Part shown: positions 1 through 6,988 of the stretch, piece by piece
How the letters are laid out: every line of letters begins with the position of its first letter
How positions within the stretch are numbered: position 1 is the stretch's first letter
Assembly (NCBI GenBank): GCA_019114745.1
Contig: DXEY01000083.1
Coordinates: 1-9,122, forward strand
DNA length: 9,122 nt
Reading direction: 5' to 3'
Source: Candidatus Mediterraneibacter colneyensis
Lineage (GTDB): Bacteria > Bacillota > Clostridia > Lachnospirales > Lachnospiraceae
Position numbers and translations under genes: made by a program
The notes under the pieces: generated by a model
What the model saw: the letters and a program-made list of their open reading frames with translations, nothing else
Database searches by the model: none
What the model was told of the DNA's origin: nothing

Positions 1-62
1 AGGTCAGCCGGCTGGAGAAAAACGCGCTCAGGACAATGCGAAGATATCTTCTCGGAGAATGA
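1..62 (+). CDS. C-terminal fragment of a sigma-70 family RNA polymerase sigma factor (probably sporulation type)
   Basis: Only the last 19 codons are inside the window (frame beginning at base 3, stop TGA 60-62). They read VSRLEKNALRTMRRYLLGE. The VSRLEK core is characteristic of the end of region 4.2 in sigma-70 family factors, the helix-turn-helix that contacts the -35 element. The sporulation sigmas SigF, SigG, SigE and SigK of Firmicutes end in very similar V/I-SRLEK sequences, so a sporulation sigma is the best guess, but the fragment is too short to name a paralogue. The other two forward frames also stop within 90 bases, but give no recognisable sequence. The gene starts to the left of the window. 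Confidence 0.6.
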   Translation, partial: VSRLEKNALRTMRRYLLGE

Positions 63-72
63 AAGAAAAGAA

Positions 73-101
73 TTGAATTTTTCCTGACTTCATACTATCA
101 T
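73..101 (+). promoter_or_regulatory. Candidate sigma-A promoter for the HAD phosphatase unit
   Basis: A -35 box TTGAAT (73-78) and a -10 box TATCAT (96-101) are separated by exactly 17 bases, with transcription expected to begin near 108. It lies in the 60-base gap between the sigma factor stop and the HAD gene. No terminator with a clear T-run is visible in this gap, so read-through from the sigma gene is also possible. Confidence 0.5.
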
Positions 102-136
102 ATAAAAAGATTATACAAGAGAGGATGGAGGAAGTC

Positions 137-811
137 GTGTATAAGGCATGTGTATTTGATCTGGACGGGACACTGACAGACACATTGGATTCTCTGACTT
201 ATTCGGTAAGCGAGACAATGAAGGAGATCGGACTTTCCCCGATCACAAAGGAACAGTGCAGGGAATTTGTGGGGAACGGGGCAAAGGTTCTGATCGAGAA
301 GGCGCTTCTGGCGTCCGGGGATAAAGAACTGTCCCGCTTTGACGAGGCGTTTGAAGCCTATCAGCGTATTTTTGACGCAAACTGCATGTACCGTGTAAAG
401 CCGTATCCGGGGATTGTCCGGATGCTCGGAGAACTCAAAGCAATGGGGCTGAGGCTGGGAGTGCTGTCCAACAAGCCCGACCGTCAGGCTGTTCACGTGG
501 TGGAGGACATTTTCGGAAAAGATCTCTTTGACTATGTGCAGGGACAGAAAGAGGGGATCCCGAGAAAGCCGGATCCCACAGCGCTTCTCAACATAGAGGA
601 GCACTTTGACGCCCTTCCGGCGGAGACACTCTATATCGGAGATTCCGAGGTGGACGCAGCGACCGGGAAAGCAGCGCAGACGGATACCATCCTGGTATTG
701 TGGGGATTCCGCACGTATCAGCAATTAAAAGATGCGGGCGCGGTGAAACTTGCAGATACGACAGAAGAGATCCTGGAGATCATCAGAAGCAGGAGGAATG
801 AACATGAGTGA
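137..811 (+). CDS. HAD family hydrolase, phosphoglycolate-phosphatase-like
   Basis: A haloacid dehalogenase superfamily phosphatase of about 224 residues, the usual size for the Gph-like subfamily. Counting from the GTG at 137, the nucleophile motif DLDGT is at residues 8-12, motif II (LSNKP) at 110-114, the motif III lysine in KPDP at 144-147, and the acidic motif IV (GDSEVD) at 168-173. The helical cap lies between motifs I and II. All catalytic residues are present, so it should be an active cytosolic Mg2+-dependent phosphomonoesterase; 2-phosphoglycolate is a family-level guess for the substrate. Start choice: the ATG at 125 has AGAGAGG directly against it with no spacer, whereas GTG 137 has GGAGGA (127-132) four bases upstream and gives the family-typical N-terminus MYKACVFDLDGT. 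GTG 137 is therefore preferred, with ATG 125 as the alternative. The stop overlaps the start of the next gene by 8 bases. Confidence 0.88.
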   Translation: MYKACVFDLDGTLTDTLDSLTYSVSETMKEIGLSPITKEQCREFVGNGAKVLIEKALLASGDKELSRFDEAFEAYQRIFDANCMYRVKPYPGIVRMLGELKAMGLRLGVLSNKPDRQAVHVVEDIFGKDLFDYVQGQKEGIPRKPDPTALLNIEEHFDALPAETLYIGDSEVDAATGKAAQTDTILVLWGFRTYQQLKDAGAVKLADTTEEILEIIRSRRNEHE

Positions 812-1067
812 ATACAGCGAAGAATGTCTGAGAACATTTTTAAAGGATCAGCAGAAATTGTTTGACGAACCTGTTGCCGGGACTCTTGAGGAGGCGGAAG
901 CGTTCCTCGAGGACTGTATGGCGGTGGTCGTCGATTCTCTGGATGAAGTGAGAGAGTATTTTGAAGAGGAAGGCGTGGATGTGGACGGTCTCGGGCCGGA
1001 TGAGCTGGAAGAGGCGTCAGAAGTATTTGCCCTTCCCGATGGCAGATATCTGATCGTAGAAGGGTAA
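804..1067 (+). CDS. Small acidic conserved-type hypothetical protein
   Basis: An 87-residue protein rich in Glu and Asp, with no signal peptide, membrane segment or metal-binding motif that I recognise. It has two cysteines, at about residues 9 and 40. A predicted amphipathic helical stretch, with EEAEAFLEDCMAVVV and DEVREYFEEEG, is followed by an acidic linker. The protein ends in a hydrophobic, strand-like segment (EVFALPDGRYLIVEG). The start is ATG 804, because AGGAGG (791-796) sits seven bases upstream; the in-frame ATG at 798 is only one base from that site. The first codons overlap the last codons of the HAD gene (stop 809-811), so translation of the two is probably coupled. I cannot assign a function; a role linked to the phosphatase is inference from context only. 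Confidence 0.8.
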   Translation: MSEYSEECLRTFLKDQQKLFDEPVAGTLEEAEAFLEDCMAVVVDSLDEVREYFEEEGVDVDGLGPDELEEASEVFALPDGRYLIVEG

Positions 1068-1076
1068 CATGCCGGA

Positions 1077-1105
1077 AGCCGCAGGTCATTTGACTGCGGC
1101 TTTTT
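1077..1105 (+). terminator. Intrinsic terminator after the HAD/acidic-protein unit
   Basis: Arms AGCCGCAG-g-TCA (1077-1088) and TGACTGCGGCT (1091-1101) pair along 11 bp with one bulged G and a two-base loop (the inner pairs may open to give a larger loop), followed by a run of five T (1101-1105). The T-run lies on the + side only, so it stops + strand transcription. It begins nine bases after the upstream stop codon and overlaps the last codons and stop of the convergent minus-strand gene. Confidence 0.8.
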
Positions 1106-1520
1106 CAACGGCTTCACGGATCGCGTCCAATATGATCTGCGAAGTGTATGGGGTATCCTCCGGCAGTGAGATGTCATCGAGAGACTGTGTCTCATAGACC
1201 TGTTCGGCGATATCCTCGATGGCGGGCTGGATGAGAGGAAACATGGCTGTCACTGTCTCGTCAAGGTTGGAAAAACGGATGGAGGTGATGTGCGTTTCGT
1301 CTACAGCGACTTCCACCTCCAGGTTTGTGTTGTTGAGGGTGAGCGAGGAAGTATAGATTCCCGGCGTATACTGCCTGCCGGTATCTGACGCAGAACTGCC
1401 CGCTTCGGGGCGGAACATGATAAACAGAAGGACGATCAGGATGATCCCAAGCGCCGCAAAGATAGCTGTATATATGATCTCCTTCATGTGCAGGACAATG
1501 ATTTTAGTTCTGGAACCCAT
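1086..1520 (-). CDS. Membrane-anchored protein with degenerate FMN_bind-like domain
   Basis: A 144-residue protein. A short basic N-terminus is followed by one hydrophobic segment at about residues 17-36 and then an extracytoplasmic domain (about 50-140). The domain has the outline of an FMN_bind fold: YTPGIYTSSL, a strand pair with VAVDETHITSIRF, an Ile-rich helix, and a terminal YTSQIILDAIREAVEKA. In flavinylated FMN_bind proteins the last block usually reads S/D-G-A-T-x-T-S, with FMN esterified to the first Thr. Here the matching stretch is E-D-T-P-Y-T-S (121-127), with Pro124 where the acceptor Thr would fall, so covalent flavin is unlikely. The start ATG (1518-1520) is preceded by GGGAGGT at six bases. 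It is divergent from pth and convergent with the acidic-protein gene. The family assignment is by pattern and moderate; the function is unknown. Confidence 0.75.
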   Translation of the reverse strand: MGSRTKIIVLHMKEIIYTAIFAALGIILIVLLFIMFRPEAGSSASDTGRQYTPGIYTSSLTLNNTNLEVEVAVDETHITSIRFSNLDETVTAMFPLIQPAIEDIAEQVYETQSLDDISLPEDTPYTSQIILDAIREAVEKAAVK

Positions 1521-1617
1521 AGAGTTACCTCCCGATTGTATTGGCTGCCGGTTTTACGGCGGTCTGCTTTTTTATAAGTGTATGAATGAAAAAAGGAAAA
1601 TATTCATTGCGCAGTAC

Positions 1618-1646
1618 GTGACAAAACAGCGCCGATACTGTAAAAT
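1618..1646 (+). promoter_or_regulatory. Candidate sigma-A promoter for pth-mfd
   Basis: A -35 box GTGACA (1618-1623) and a -10 box TAAAAT (1641-1646) are 17 bases apart, with a start expected near 1653. This leaves a leader of about 28 bases before pth, which carries AGGAAGG (1670-1676). Bases 1521-1617 separate it from the divergent gene. They contain a weak 6-bp hairpin around 1548-1566 and a T-run at 1568-1573, but no clear minus-strand promoter. Confidence 0.5.
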
Positions 1647-1680
1647 AGCTTTGCGGTTACGACAGAAACAGGAAGGATGT

Positions 1681-2268
1681 ATGGAAATGTTTATAATAGC
1701 GGGACTCGGAAATCCGGACAGACAGTATGAGGGAACCAGGCACAATGCCGGATTTGAAGTAATAGACAGAATCGCGGAGAAATACAATATAGCGGTAGAT
1801 GGGAAAAAGCACAGGGCGTATATCGGGAAAGGCGTTATAGAAGGCCAGAAAGTCATTCTGGCAAAACCCCAGACTTATATGAATCTGAGCGGTGAGAGCA
1901 TCCGCAGTATGGTGGATTATTACAAGATTGATGAGGAACATGAGCTGCTGGTCGTCTATGACGATATCAACCTGGCGCCGGGACAGCTCCGCATCCGGGA
2001 AAAGGGCAGCGCAGGAGGCCATAACGGGATCAAAAACATCATCGCCCATCTGGGAACCCAGGTGTTCCCCAGAATCCGTGTGGGCGTGGGGGAAAAGCCG
2101 GCAAAATACGACCTGGCAGATTACGTGCTCGGACATTTTTCCAGGGAGGAGAAAATCGTAATGGACGAGGGGTACGAGAATGCGGTGGATGCCGCCGGAC
2201 TGATCGTATCCGGTCACATCGGGGATGCCATGAGCCGGTATAACCGGAAGAAAAAGGAAGAGGCATAG
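1681..2268 (+). CDS. pth: Peptidyl-tRNA hydrolase (Pth, bacterial type)
   Basis: Pth cleaves the ester bond of peptidyl-tRNAs that drop off stalled ribosomes, recycling tRNA in the cytosol. The protein is 195 residues, the normal length. The N-terminal signature GLGNPDRQYEGTRHNAGF carries Asn11 and the catalytic His21. QTYMNLSG (64-71) carries the conserved Asn68, VVYDDINL carries the conserved Asp94, and KGSAGGHNG (108-116) carries Asn115; these match the E. coli Asn10, His20, Asn68, Asp93 and Asn114 set. The C-terminus is lysine-rich. Start ATG 1681 has AGGAAGG four bases upstream; ATG 1687 (spacing ten) is a possible alternative giving MFIIAGLGNP. The longer frame running back to 1417 overlaps the divergent gene and its control region and is not believed. 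mfd follows after 33 bases, so the two are probably one transcript. Confidence 0.97.
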   Translation: MEMFIIAGLGNPDRQYEGTRHNAGFEVIDRIAEKYNIAVDGKKHRAYIGKGVIEGQKVILAKPQTYMNLSGESIRSMVDYYKIDEEHELLVVYDDINLAPGQLRIREKGSAGGHNGIKNIIAHLGTQVFPRIRVGVGEKPAKYDLADYVLGHFSREEKIVMDEGYENAVDAAGLIVSGHIGDAMSRYNRKKKEEA

Positions 2269-2301
2269 ACGTTGGAGGATCATCTGAAGAGGGGACAGAC
2301 T

Positions 2302-5300
2302 ATGAACGCTTTACTGGCTCCGCTTATGGAACTGGCGGATTATCAGGAGATATTGAGGGAGAGAAGAAAAGACAGGGGATTCATACAGATCGCAGGCTGT
2401 GTAAATTCCCAGAAAACGCATCTGATGTATGCGCTTGGCGATGGCTGTGAATACAGAGTCATCGCTTTTTCCAGTGAAGAAAAAGCGAAAAAGGCATATG
2501 AGGAATACCGTCTCTTTACGGAAAATGTATATCTTTATCCCGCAAGAGACCTGTTGTTCTATTATGCGGACATTAAGGGGAAACTTCTCACCCACCGGCG
2601 CATGGAGGTGCTTCGCACGCTGATCGAAAAGGAGGACAGTGGGAAGGGATTTCAGGATCCGGTCACAGTGATCACGACGATGGATGCTTTTCTCGACGGG
2701 CTGGCACGGCCGGATGAGATCAGAAAGCAGAGGCTTACGCTCTCGGGCGGCAGTATTGTCGACCTGACAGAACTGGAATCCCGCCTGTCAGCCATGGGCT
2801 ATGAGTATGCGGTCCAGATCGAAGGGCCGGGCCAGTTTGCCGTGAGGGGAGGAATTATTGATATCTTTCCGCTGACAGAGAAACTTCCGGTGCGGATTGA
2901 ACTGTGGGGAGATGAGATAGATTCTATACGCAGTTTTGATGTGGAAAGCCAGCGTTCGATAGAAAACCTGGAGGAGATCCGTATCTATCCGGCTTCGGAG
3001 AACTGGAACGACGCTGTGGAGACGGTTTCTTTTCTCTCTTATTTCCCGGTCGGAAAAACTCTGCTGTTCCTTGATGAGCCGAAACGACTGCAGGAAATGT
3101 CCGAGGCGGCAGAGCAGGAATACTTCCACAGCAGGAAAAGCAGGGCGCAGGCCGGAGAAGCAGAGGAAGAAGAATCTCTGACGGTATACCAGACACAGGA
3201 TATTATCGGCAGGATGAACAGCTACAGCGGAATCGGGATGACGACGCTGGAATCAAAGTGCGGGCTGTTCCATGTGCGAAAAGTATACAGTATCCAGACA
3301 AAGGGAGTAAACCCGTATAACAACAGTTTTGAACTCCTTACCCGGGATTTGAAGCGGCTGAAGAGAAACGGCTTCCGAGTCGTGCTGCTGTCGGGATCCC
3401 GCACCAGGGCGAAGCGCCTTGCGGAAGATCTGAGGGATTATGACCTGAGTAGCTATTACAGTGACGATCCGGAGCGCCTTGTGCAGCCGGGGGAGATCAT
3501 GGTCTGCTGCGGGTATGCTGCGGAAGGGTATGAGTATCCCATGCTGAAATTCATGGTCATCTCGGAGAGCGACATTTTCGGCCGCCGGAAAAAGAAAAAG
3601 CGCAGGAAACGGTACGAAGGGCAGAAGATCCGGGATTTTGCGGAGCTCAAACCCGGAGATTATGTTGTCCATGAAAACCACGGGATCGGTATTTACGAGG
3701 GAATCGAGAAGATCGAAGTGGAGAAAGTCGTCAAGGACTACATGAAGATCTCCTATGCAGACAGCGGGGTGCTTTATATCCCGGTGGCTCAGATGGACCT
3801 GATCCAGAAATATGCCGGAGCCGACGCAAAGAAGCCCCGGCTCAACAAGCTGGGGACCGTCCAGTGGGGAAAAACAAAGAACCAGGTGAAAAAAGCTGTG
3901 CGGGAAGTGGCGGAGGATCTGGTGGAACTCTACGCCGCACGGCAGCAGTCAGACGGCTTTGTGTACGGACCTGACACGGTCTGGCAGAAAGAGTTTGAGG
4001 AGATGTTTCCCTTTGAAGAGACGGAAGACCAGCTCCAGGCGATCGAAGACACGAAACATGATATGGAGAGCACGAAGATCATGGACCGGCTTGTCTGCGG
4101 AGACGTGGGATACGGGAAGACGGAGATTGCGATCCGGGCGGCTTTCAAGGCAGTCCAGGAAGGGAAACAGGTTGTTTACCTGGTGCCGACCACGATTCTG
4201 GCACAGCAGCATTATAATACGTTCGTGCAGCGGCTGAAAGACTTTCCGGTGCGCATTGATCTTCTGTGCCGGTTCCGCTCGTCTTATCAGCAGAAAAAGA
4301 CAGTGGAGGATCTGAAAAGGGGTCTGGTCGATATTGTCATCGGGACCCACAGGGTATTGTCGAAAGATGTGGGATTTAAGGATCTGGGCCTCCTGATCAT
4401 AGATGAGGAGCAGCGCTTTGGCGTTGCTCACAAGGAAAAGATCAAAAAACTGAGGGAAAATGTGGATGTACTTACGCTGACTGCGACTCCGATCCCGCGT
4501 ACCCTCCATATGAGCCTGATCGGGATACGGGATATGAGCGTGCTCGAGGAGGCGCCCCAGGACCGTATGCCGATCCAGACGTACGTGATCGAGTACAGCG
4601 ACGAGGTGGTCCGGGAAGCAATCGAGAGAGAACTGGCACGCGGCGGACAGGTATATTACGTCTATAACCGTGTCAGCGACATCGCGGATGTGGCGGGAAG
4701 ACTGCAGAGGCTTCTTCCGGGAGCATCGGTCTCCTATGCCCACGGGCAGATGCGCGAGGGGGAGCTGGAGGATATCATGTATGATTTCATCAACGGGGAT
4801 ATCGACGTGCTTGTCTCTACGACGATCATCGAGACAGGACTGGATATCCCGAATGCAAATACGATGATCATCCAGGATGCCGACCGGTTCGGCCTTTCCC
4901 AGCTTTACCAGCTCCGCGGACGCGTGGGACGTTCAAACCGGATGGCATATGCATTCCTTCTCTACCGGAGAGATAAGCTCCTGCGGGAAGTGGCAGAGAA
5001 GAGGCTGTCTGCGATCCGGGAGTTCACCGACCTCGGATCCGGCATTAAGATCGCCATGCGCGACCTGGAGATCAGGGGAGCGGGAAATCTGCTGGGCGAG
5101 GCGCAGAGCGGACACATGGAAGCAGTCGGTTACGATCTGTACTGCAAAATGCTTAATGAGGCGGTGCGCCAGCTCAAAGGCGGGGAAGAGGAGGAAGTAT
5201 TCCAGACACTGATCGATCTGGATACGGACGCTTATATCCCGGAATCCTACATTCGGAACGAACATCAGAAGCTGGACATCTACAAGCGTATTGCCGCCAT

Positions 5301-5667
5301 TGAAAATGAAGAGGATCTGGATGATATGACGGAAGAACTGATCGACCGGTTCGGCGATATCCCGAAAAAGGTACAGCAGCTCCTTCACATAGCCGCGCTG
5401 AAGAGCCTGGCGCACTCCGCCTATGTGACGGCTGTGGAGCAGAAGGGAGAATCCATCCGCTTTACCATGTACGAGAAGGCGAAGATCGATCCGCAGAAAA
5501 TACCGGCAATGCTCCAGTCTTACGGCAGGGATCTGGTATTCAGGACGGAAGCGCCGCCGTATTTCCTGTATCAGAAAAAGGGAAGGAGCGGCAAGGATAC
5601 GGGAGAGCATCTCCTGGAGACAGTAAGGCGCGTGCTGGAGGATATCCGCGGGCTGTCTATTTCATGA
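2302..5667 (+). CDS. mfd: Transcription-repair coupling factor Mfd
   Basis: Mfd is an ATP-driven DNA translocase that pushes stalled RNA polymerase off damaged templates and recruits UvrA. The protein is about 1121 residues, close to the family's usual 1100-1180. From N to C: a UvrB-homology module (about 1-320, with AVRGGIIDIFP), a CarD-like RNA polymerase interaction domain (about 450-520, starting DYVVHENHGIGIYEG), and RecG-like helicase lobes. The lobes carry Walker A GDVGYGKT (600-607), DEEQ (701-704), TATPIPR (727-733) and RGRVGR (872-877). A C-terminal TRCF domain covers roughly 970-1090. All motifs are intact. Start ATG 2302 has AGAGGGG (2288-2294) seven bases upstream; an in-frame TTG at 2272 would add ten residues but sits only four bases after the pth stop and is less likely. 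No terminator is seen after it. Confidence 0.98.
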   Translation: MNALLAPLMELADYQEILRERRKDRGFIQIAGCVNSQKTHLMYALGDGCEYRVIAFSSEEKAKKAYEEYRLFTENVYLYPARDLLFYYADIKGKLLTHRRMEVLRTLIEKEDSGKGFQDPVTVITTMDAFLDGLARPDEIRKQRLTLSGGSIVDLTELESRLSAMGYEYAVQIEGPGQFAVRGGIIDIFPLTEKLPVRIELWGDEIDSIRSFDVESQRSIENLEEIRIYPASENWNDAVETVSFLSYFPVGKTLLFLDEPKRLQEMSEAAEQEYFHSRKSRAQAGEAEEEESLTVYQTQDIIGRMNSYSGIGMTTLESKCGLFHVRKVYSIQTKGVNPYNNSFELLTRDLKRLKRNGFRVVLLSGSRTRAKRLAEDLRDYDLSSYYSDDPERLVQPGEIMVCCGYAAEGYEYPMLKFMVISESDIFGRRKKKKRRKRYEGQKIRDFAELKPGDYVVHENHGIGIYEGIEKIEVEKVVKDYMKISYADSGVLYIPVAQMDLIQKYAGADAKKPRLNKLGTVQWGKTKNQVKKAVREVAEDLVELYAARQQSDGFVYGPDTVWQKEFEEMFPFEETEDQLQAIEDTKHDMESTKIMDRLVCGDVGYGKTEIAIRAAFKAVQEGKQVVYLVPTTILAQQHYNTFVQRLKDFPVRIDLLCRFRSSYQQKKTVEDLKRGLVDIVIGTHRVLSKDVGFKDLGLLIIDEEQRFGVAHKEKIKKLRENVDVLTLTATPIPRTLHMSLIGIRDMSVLEEAPQDRMPIQTYVIEYSDEVVREAIERELARGGQVYYVYNRVSDIADVAGRLQRLLPGASVSYAHGQMREGELEDIMYDFINGDIDVLVSTTIIETGLDIPNANTMIIQDADRFGLSQLYQLRGRVGRSNRMAYAFLLYRRDKLLREVAEKRLSAIREFTDLGSGIKIAMRDLEIRGAGNLLGEAQSGHMEAVGYDLYCKMLNEAVRQLKGGEEEEVFQTLIDLDTDAYIPESYIRNEHQKLDIYKRIAAIENEEDLDDMTEELIDRFGDIPKKVQQLLHIAALKSLAHSAYVTAVEQKGESIRFTMYEKAKIDPQKIPAMLQSYGRDLVFRTEAPPYFLYQKKGRSGKDTGEHLLETVRRVLEDIRGLSIS

Positions 5668-5685
5668 TTTATTTGTGTTTGATAC

Positions 5686-5714
5686 TTGTTACTTCCGTGA
5701 AAACACGTTATAAT
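5686..5714 (+). promoter_or_regulatory. Sigma-A promoter for the PrsA-like foldase gene
   Basis: A perfect -10 box TATAAT (5709-5714) lies 17 bases from a -35 box TTGTTA (5686-5691). Transcription should start near 5721, leaving a short leader with AGGAGG (5737-5742) five bases before the ATG. The gene can therefore be expressed separately from pth-mfd. Confidence 0.75.
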
Positions 5715-5747
5715 GTATCAGTATAGCGTTAGAAAGAGGAGGCTGTT

Positions 5748-6902
5748 ATGTTACGATTTGGAAAAAGAGCTGTAGTACTGACCGCGGCGGGAGTGCTTTC
5801 TGCCATGGCGGTGACAGGGTGCAGCGGATCGATTGATACAGATGCTGTAGTGGCGACCGTGGGAGATGAGGAGATTCCCCTTGGAGTTGCCAATTTCTAT
5901 GCCAGGATGACCCAGGGGCAGTATGAGACTTATTATGCCGGGATGATGGGAATGACCGGAGAGGATATGTGGGCACAGGAGATAGAGGAAGATACAACGT
6001 ATGAGCAGTCGGTAAAAGACAGTACGATGGAAGAGCTTCAGAATATGTATCTTATCTCCCAGCACGCAGATGAATACGAGGTGTCGCTGACAGAGGAAGA
6101 GAAGGATGCGATCAAAGAGGCGGCAAAGCAGTTTGACGAGGCAAACAGTGATGAAGTAAAAGAAAATGTATCCGGCTACCGGAAATATATCGAGGAATAT
6201 CTGGAACGCGCTACCATACAGTCGAAGATGCAGACAAAGATGGAGGAAGGCGTGGACGAGGAAGTTTCCGATGAGGAAGCTGCTCAGAAGGCAATGATGT
6301 ATGTGTATTTCTCCTTTACTTCTACAGATGAGTCAGGCGCCTCAACAACATTGACGGAAGAAGAGCAGGAGAGTTTAAGGACAGATGCACAGAACCTGGC
6401 TGACCGGGTGGCAGCAGGCGAGGATATCTCAACTGTGGCTGAGGAACTGGGCCAGACAGCATATGACCTTACATTTGATTCTGAGAGCACGGGACCTGCG
6501 GAAGAGCTGATCGCAGCGGTAGATGCGTTTGAGACAGAAGGAGAGGTTACCGATCCGATCGAGACGGACGGAGGCATCTATGTAGCGCAGCTTACCAGCC
6601 TTTTCGACCGCGAAGCCACAGACCAGGAAAAGGCCAATATTGTGGACGAGCGCAGACAGGCACAGTATGATTCGCTTCTGGAAGAGTGGAGAAACGAGAC
6701 GGACATCACAGTAGATGAAAAGGTGTGGGGCAAAGTAGATTTTGAGGATGTGGGAGTCACGATCATCACATCAGAAACAGATACCACAGACGACTCCGCT
6801 TCGGAAGACAGCACGGCAGAAGAGGAAACGACGGATGAAAGCGGGACTTCCTCCGATACAGCGGGTGAGGATGGCAGTACGTCAGATACAGCAGCCGAGT
6901 AA
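5748..6902 (+). CDS. Lipoprotein peptidyl-prolyl isomerase / foldase, PrsA-SurA-like
   Basis: A 384-residue exported lipoprotein. The N-terminus has basic residues (RFGKR), a hydrophobic segment and a lipobox VTGC with the lipidated Cys25, so it should be anchored to the outer face of the membrane. Residues about 30-180 form a long helical SurA_N-like region that opens with a typical strand (VVATVGDEEIPLG). Residues about 185-300 look like a divergent parvulin (PpiC) domain: AGEDISTVAEELG, then EGEVTDPIETDGGIYVAQL, the usual closing block. A further helix follows (to about 325). The last 44 residues are a low-complexity Asp/Glu/Ser/Thr tail. PrsA proteins assist folding of secreted proteins at the membrane-wall interface. 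The parvulin part is too divergent to be sure it isomerises proline. Neighbouring mfd is a common arrangement in Clostridia. Confidence 0.85.
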   Translation: MLRFGKRAVVLTAAGVLSAMAVTGCSGSIDTDAVVATVGDEEIPLGVANFYARMTQGQYETYYAGMMGMTGEDMWAQEIEEDTTYEQSVKDSTMEELQNMYLISQHADEYEVSLTEEEKDAIKEAAKQFDEANSDEVKENVSGYRKYIEEYLERATIQSKMQTKMEEGVDEEVSDEEAAQKAMMYVYFSFTSTDESGASTTLTEEEQESLRTDAQNLADRVAAGEDISTVAEELGQTAYDLTFDSESTGPAEELIAAVDAFETEGEVTDPIETDGGIYVAQLTSLFDREATDQEKANIVDERRQAQYDSLLEEWRNETDITVDEKVWGKVDFEDVGVTIITSETDTTDDSASEDSTAEEETTDESGTSSDTAGEDGSTSDTAAE

Positions 6903-6905
6903 AAG

Positions 6906-6933
6906 CAGTGATACAAAAACAGTGATATAAAAA
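6906..6933 (+). repeat. 14-bp tandem direct repeat after the foldase stop
   Basis: CAGTGATACAAAAA (6906-6919) is followed immediately by CAGTGATATAAAAA (6920-6933), with one mismatch. It lies three bases after the TAA stop and just before the terminator hairpins. It is probably a local duplication with no assigned role. Confidence 0.7.
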
Positions 6934-6937
6934 GAGG

Positions 6938-6953
6938 ACGGCTTTTCCGCCGT
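6938..6953 (+). other. Small hairpin upstream of the foldase terminator
   Basis: ACGGC (6938-6942) pairs with GCCGT (6949-6953) across a six-base loop, extendable by G-T wobbles and followed by TT. It is a weak terminator by itself. Together with the hairpin at 6962-6981 it makes a tandem arrangement. Confidence 0.45.
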
Positions 6954-6961
6954 TTCAGATG

Positions 6962-6988
6962 CAGACCGGGTGACCGGTCTGTTTTTTT
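6962..6988 (+). terminator. Strong intrinsic terminator after the foldase gene
   Basis: A perfect 8-bp stem CAGACCGG (6962-6969) / CCGGTCTG (6974-6981) has a GTGA tetraloop and is followed at once by seven T (6982-6988). This is a textbook rho-independent terminator for the foldase transcript. Confidence 0.93.

Noticed and set aside
1548..1573. A hairpin followed by a T-run between the divergent genes, as a terminator
   Set aside because: The stem is about six pairs including a wobble, and the T-run starts several bases after it. There is also no upstream + strand transcript that would need ending there.
1417..1680. Upstream extension of the pth frame
   Set aside because: It would overlap the divergent membrane-protein gene and the promoter region, and adds about 88 residues not found in Pth proteins.
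2272..2301. TTG start for mfd at 2272
   Set aside because: It would be only four bases after the pth stop. ATG 2302 has its own AGAGGGG at a seven-base spacing and gives a family-like N-terminus.
3949..4743. A 264-codon open frame on the minus strand inside mfd
   Set aside because: It is antisense to the conserved helicase motifs of mfd, shows no recognisable domain, and is explained by the codon bias of the + strand gene. The same applies to the minus-strand frames at 4933-5610, 1657-2283 and 98-724.
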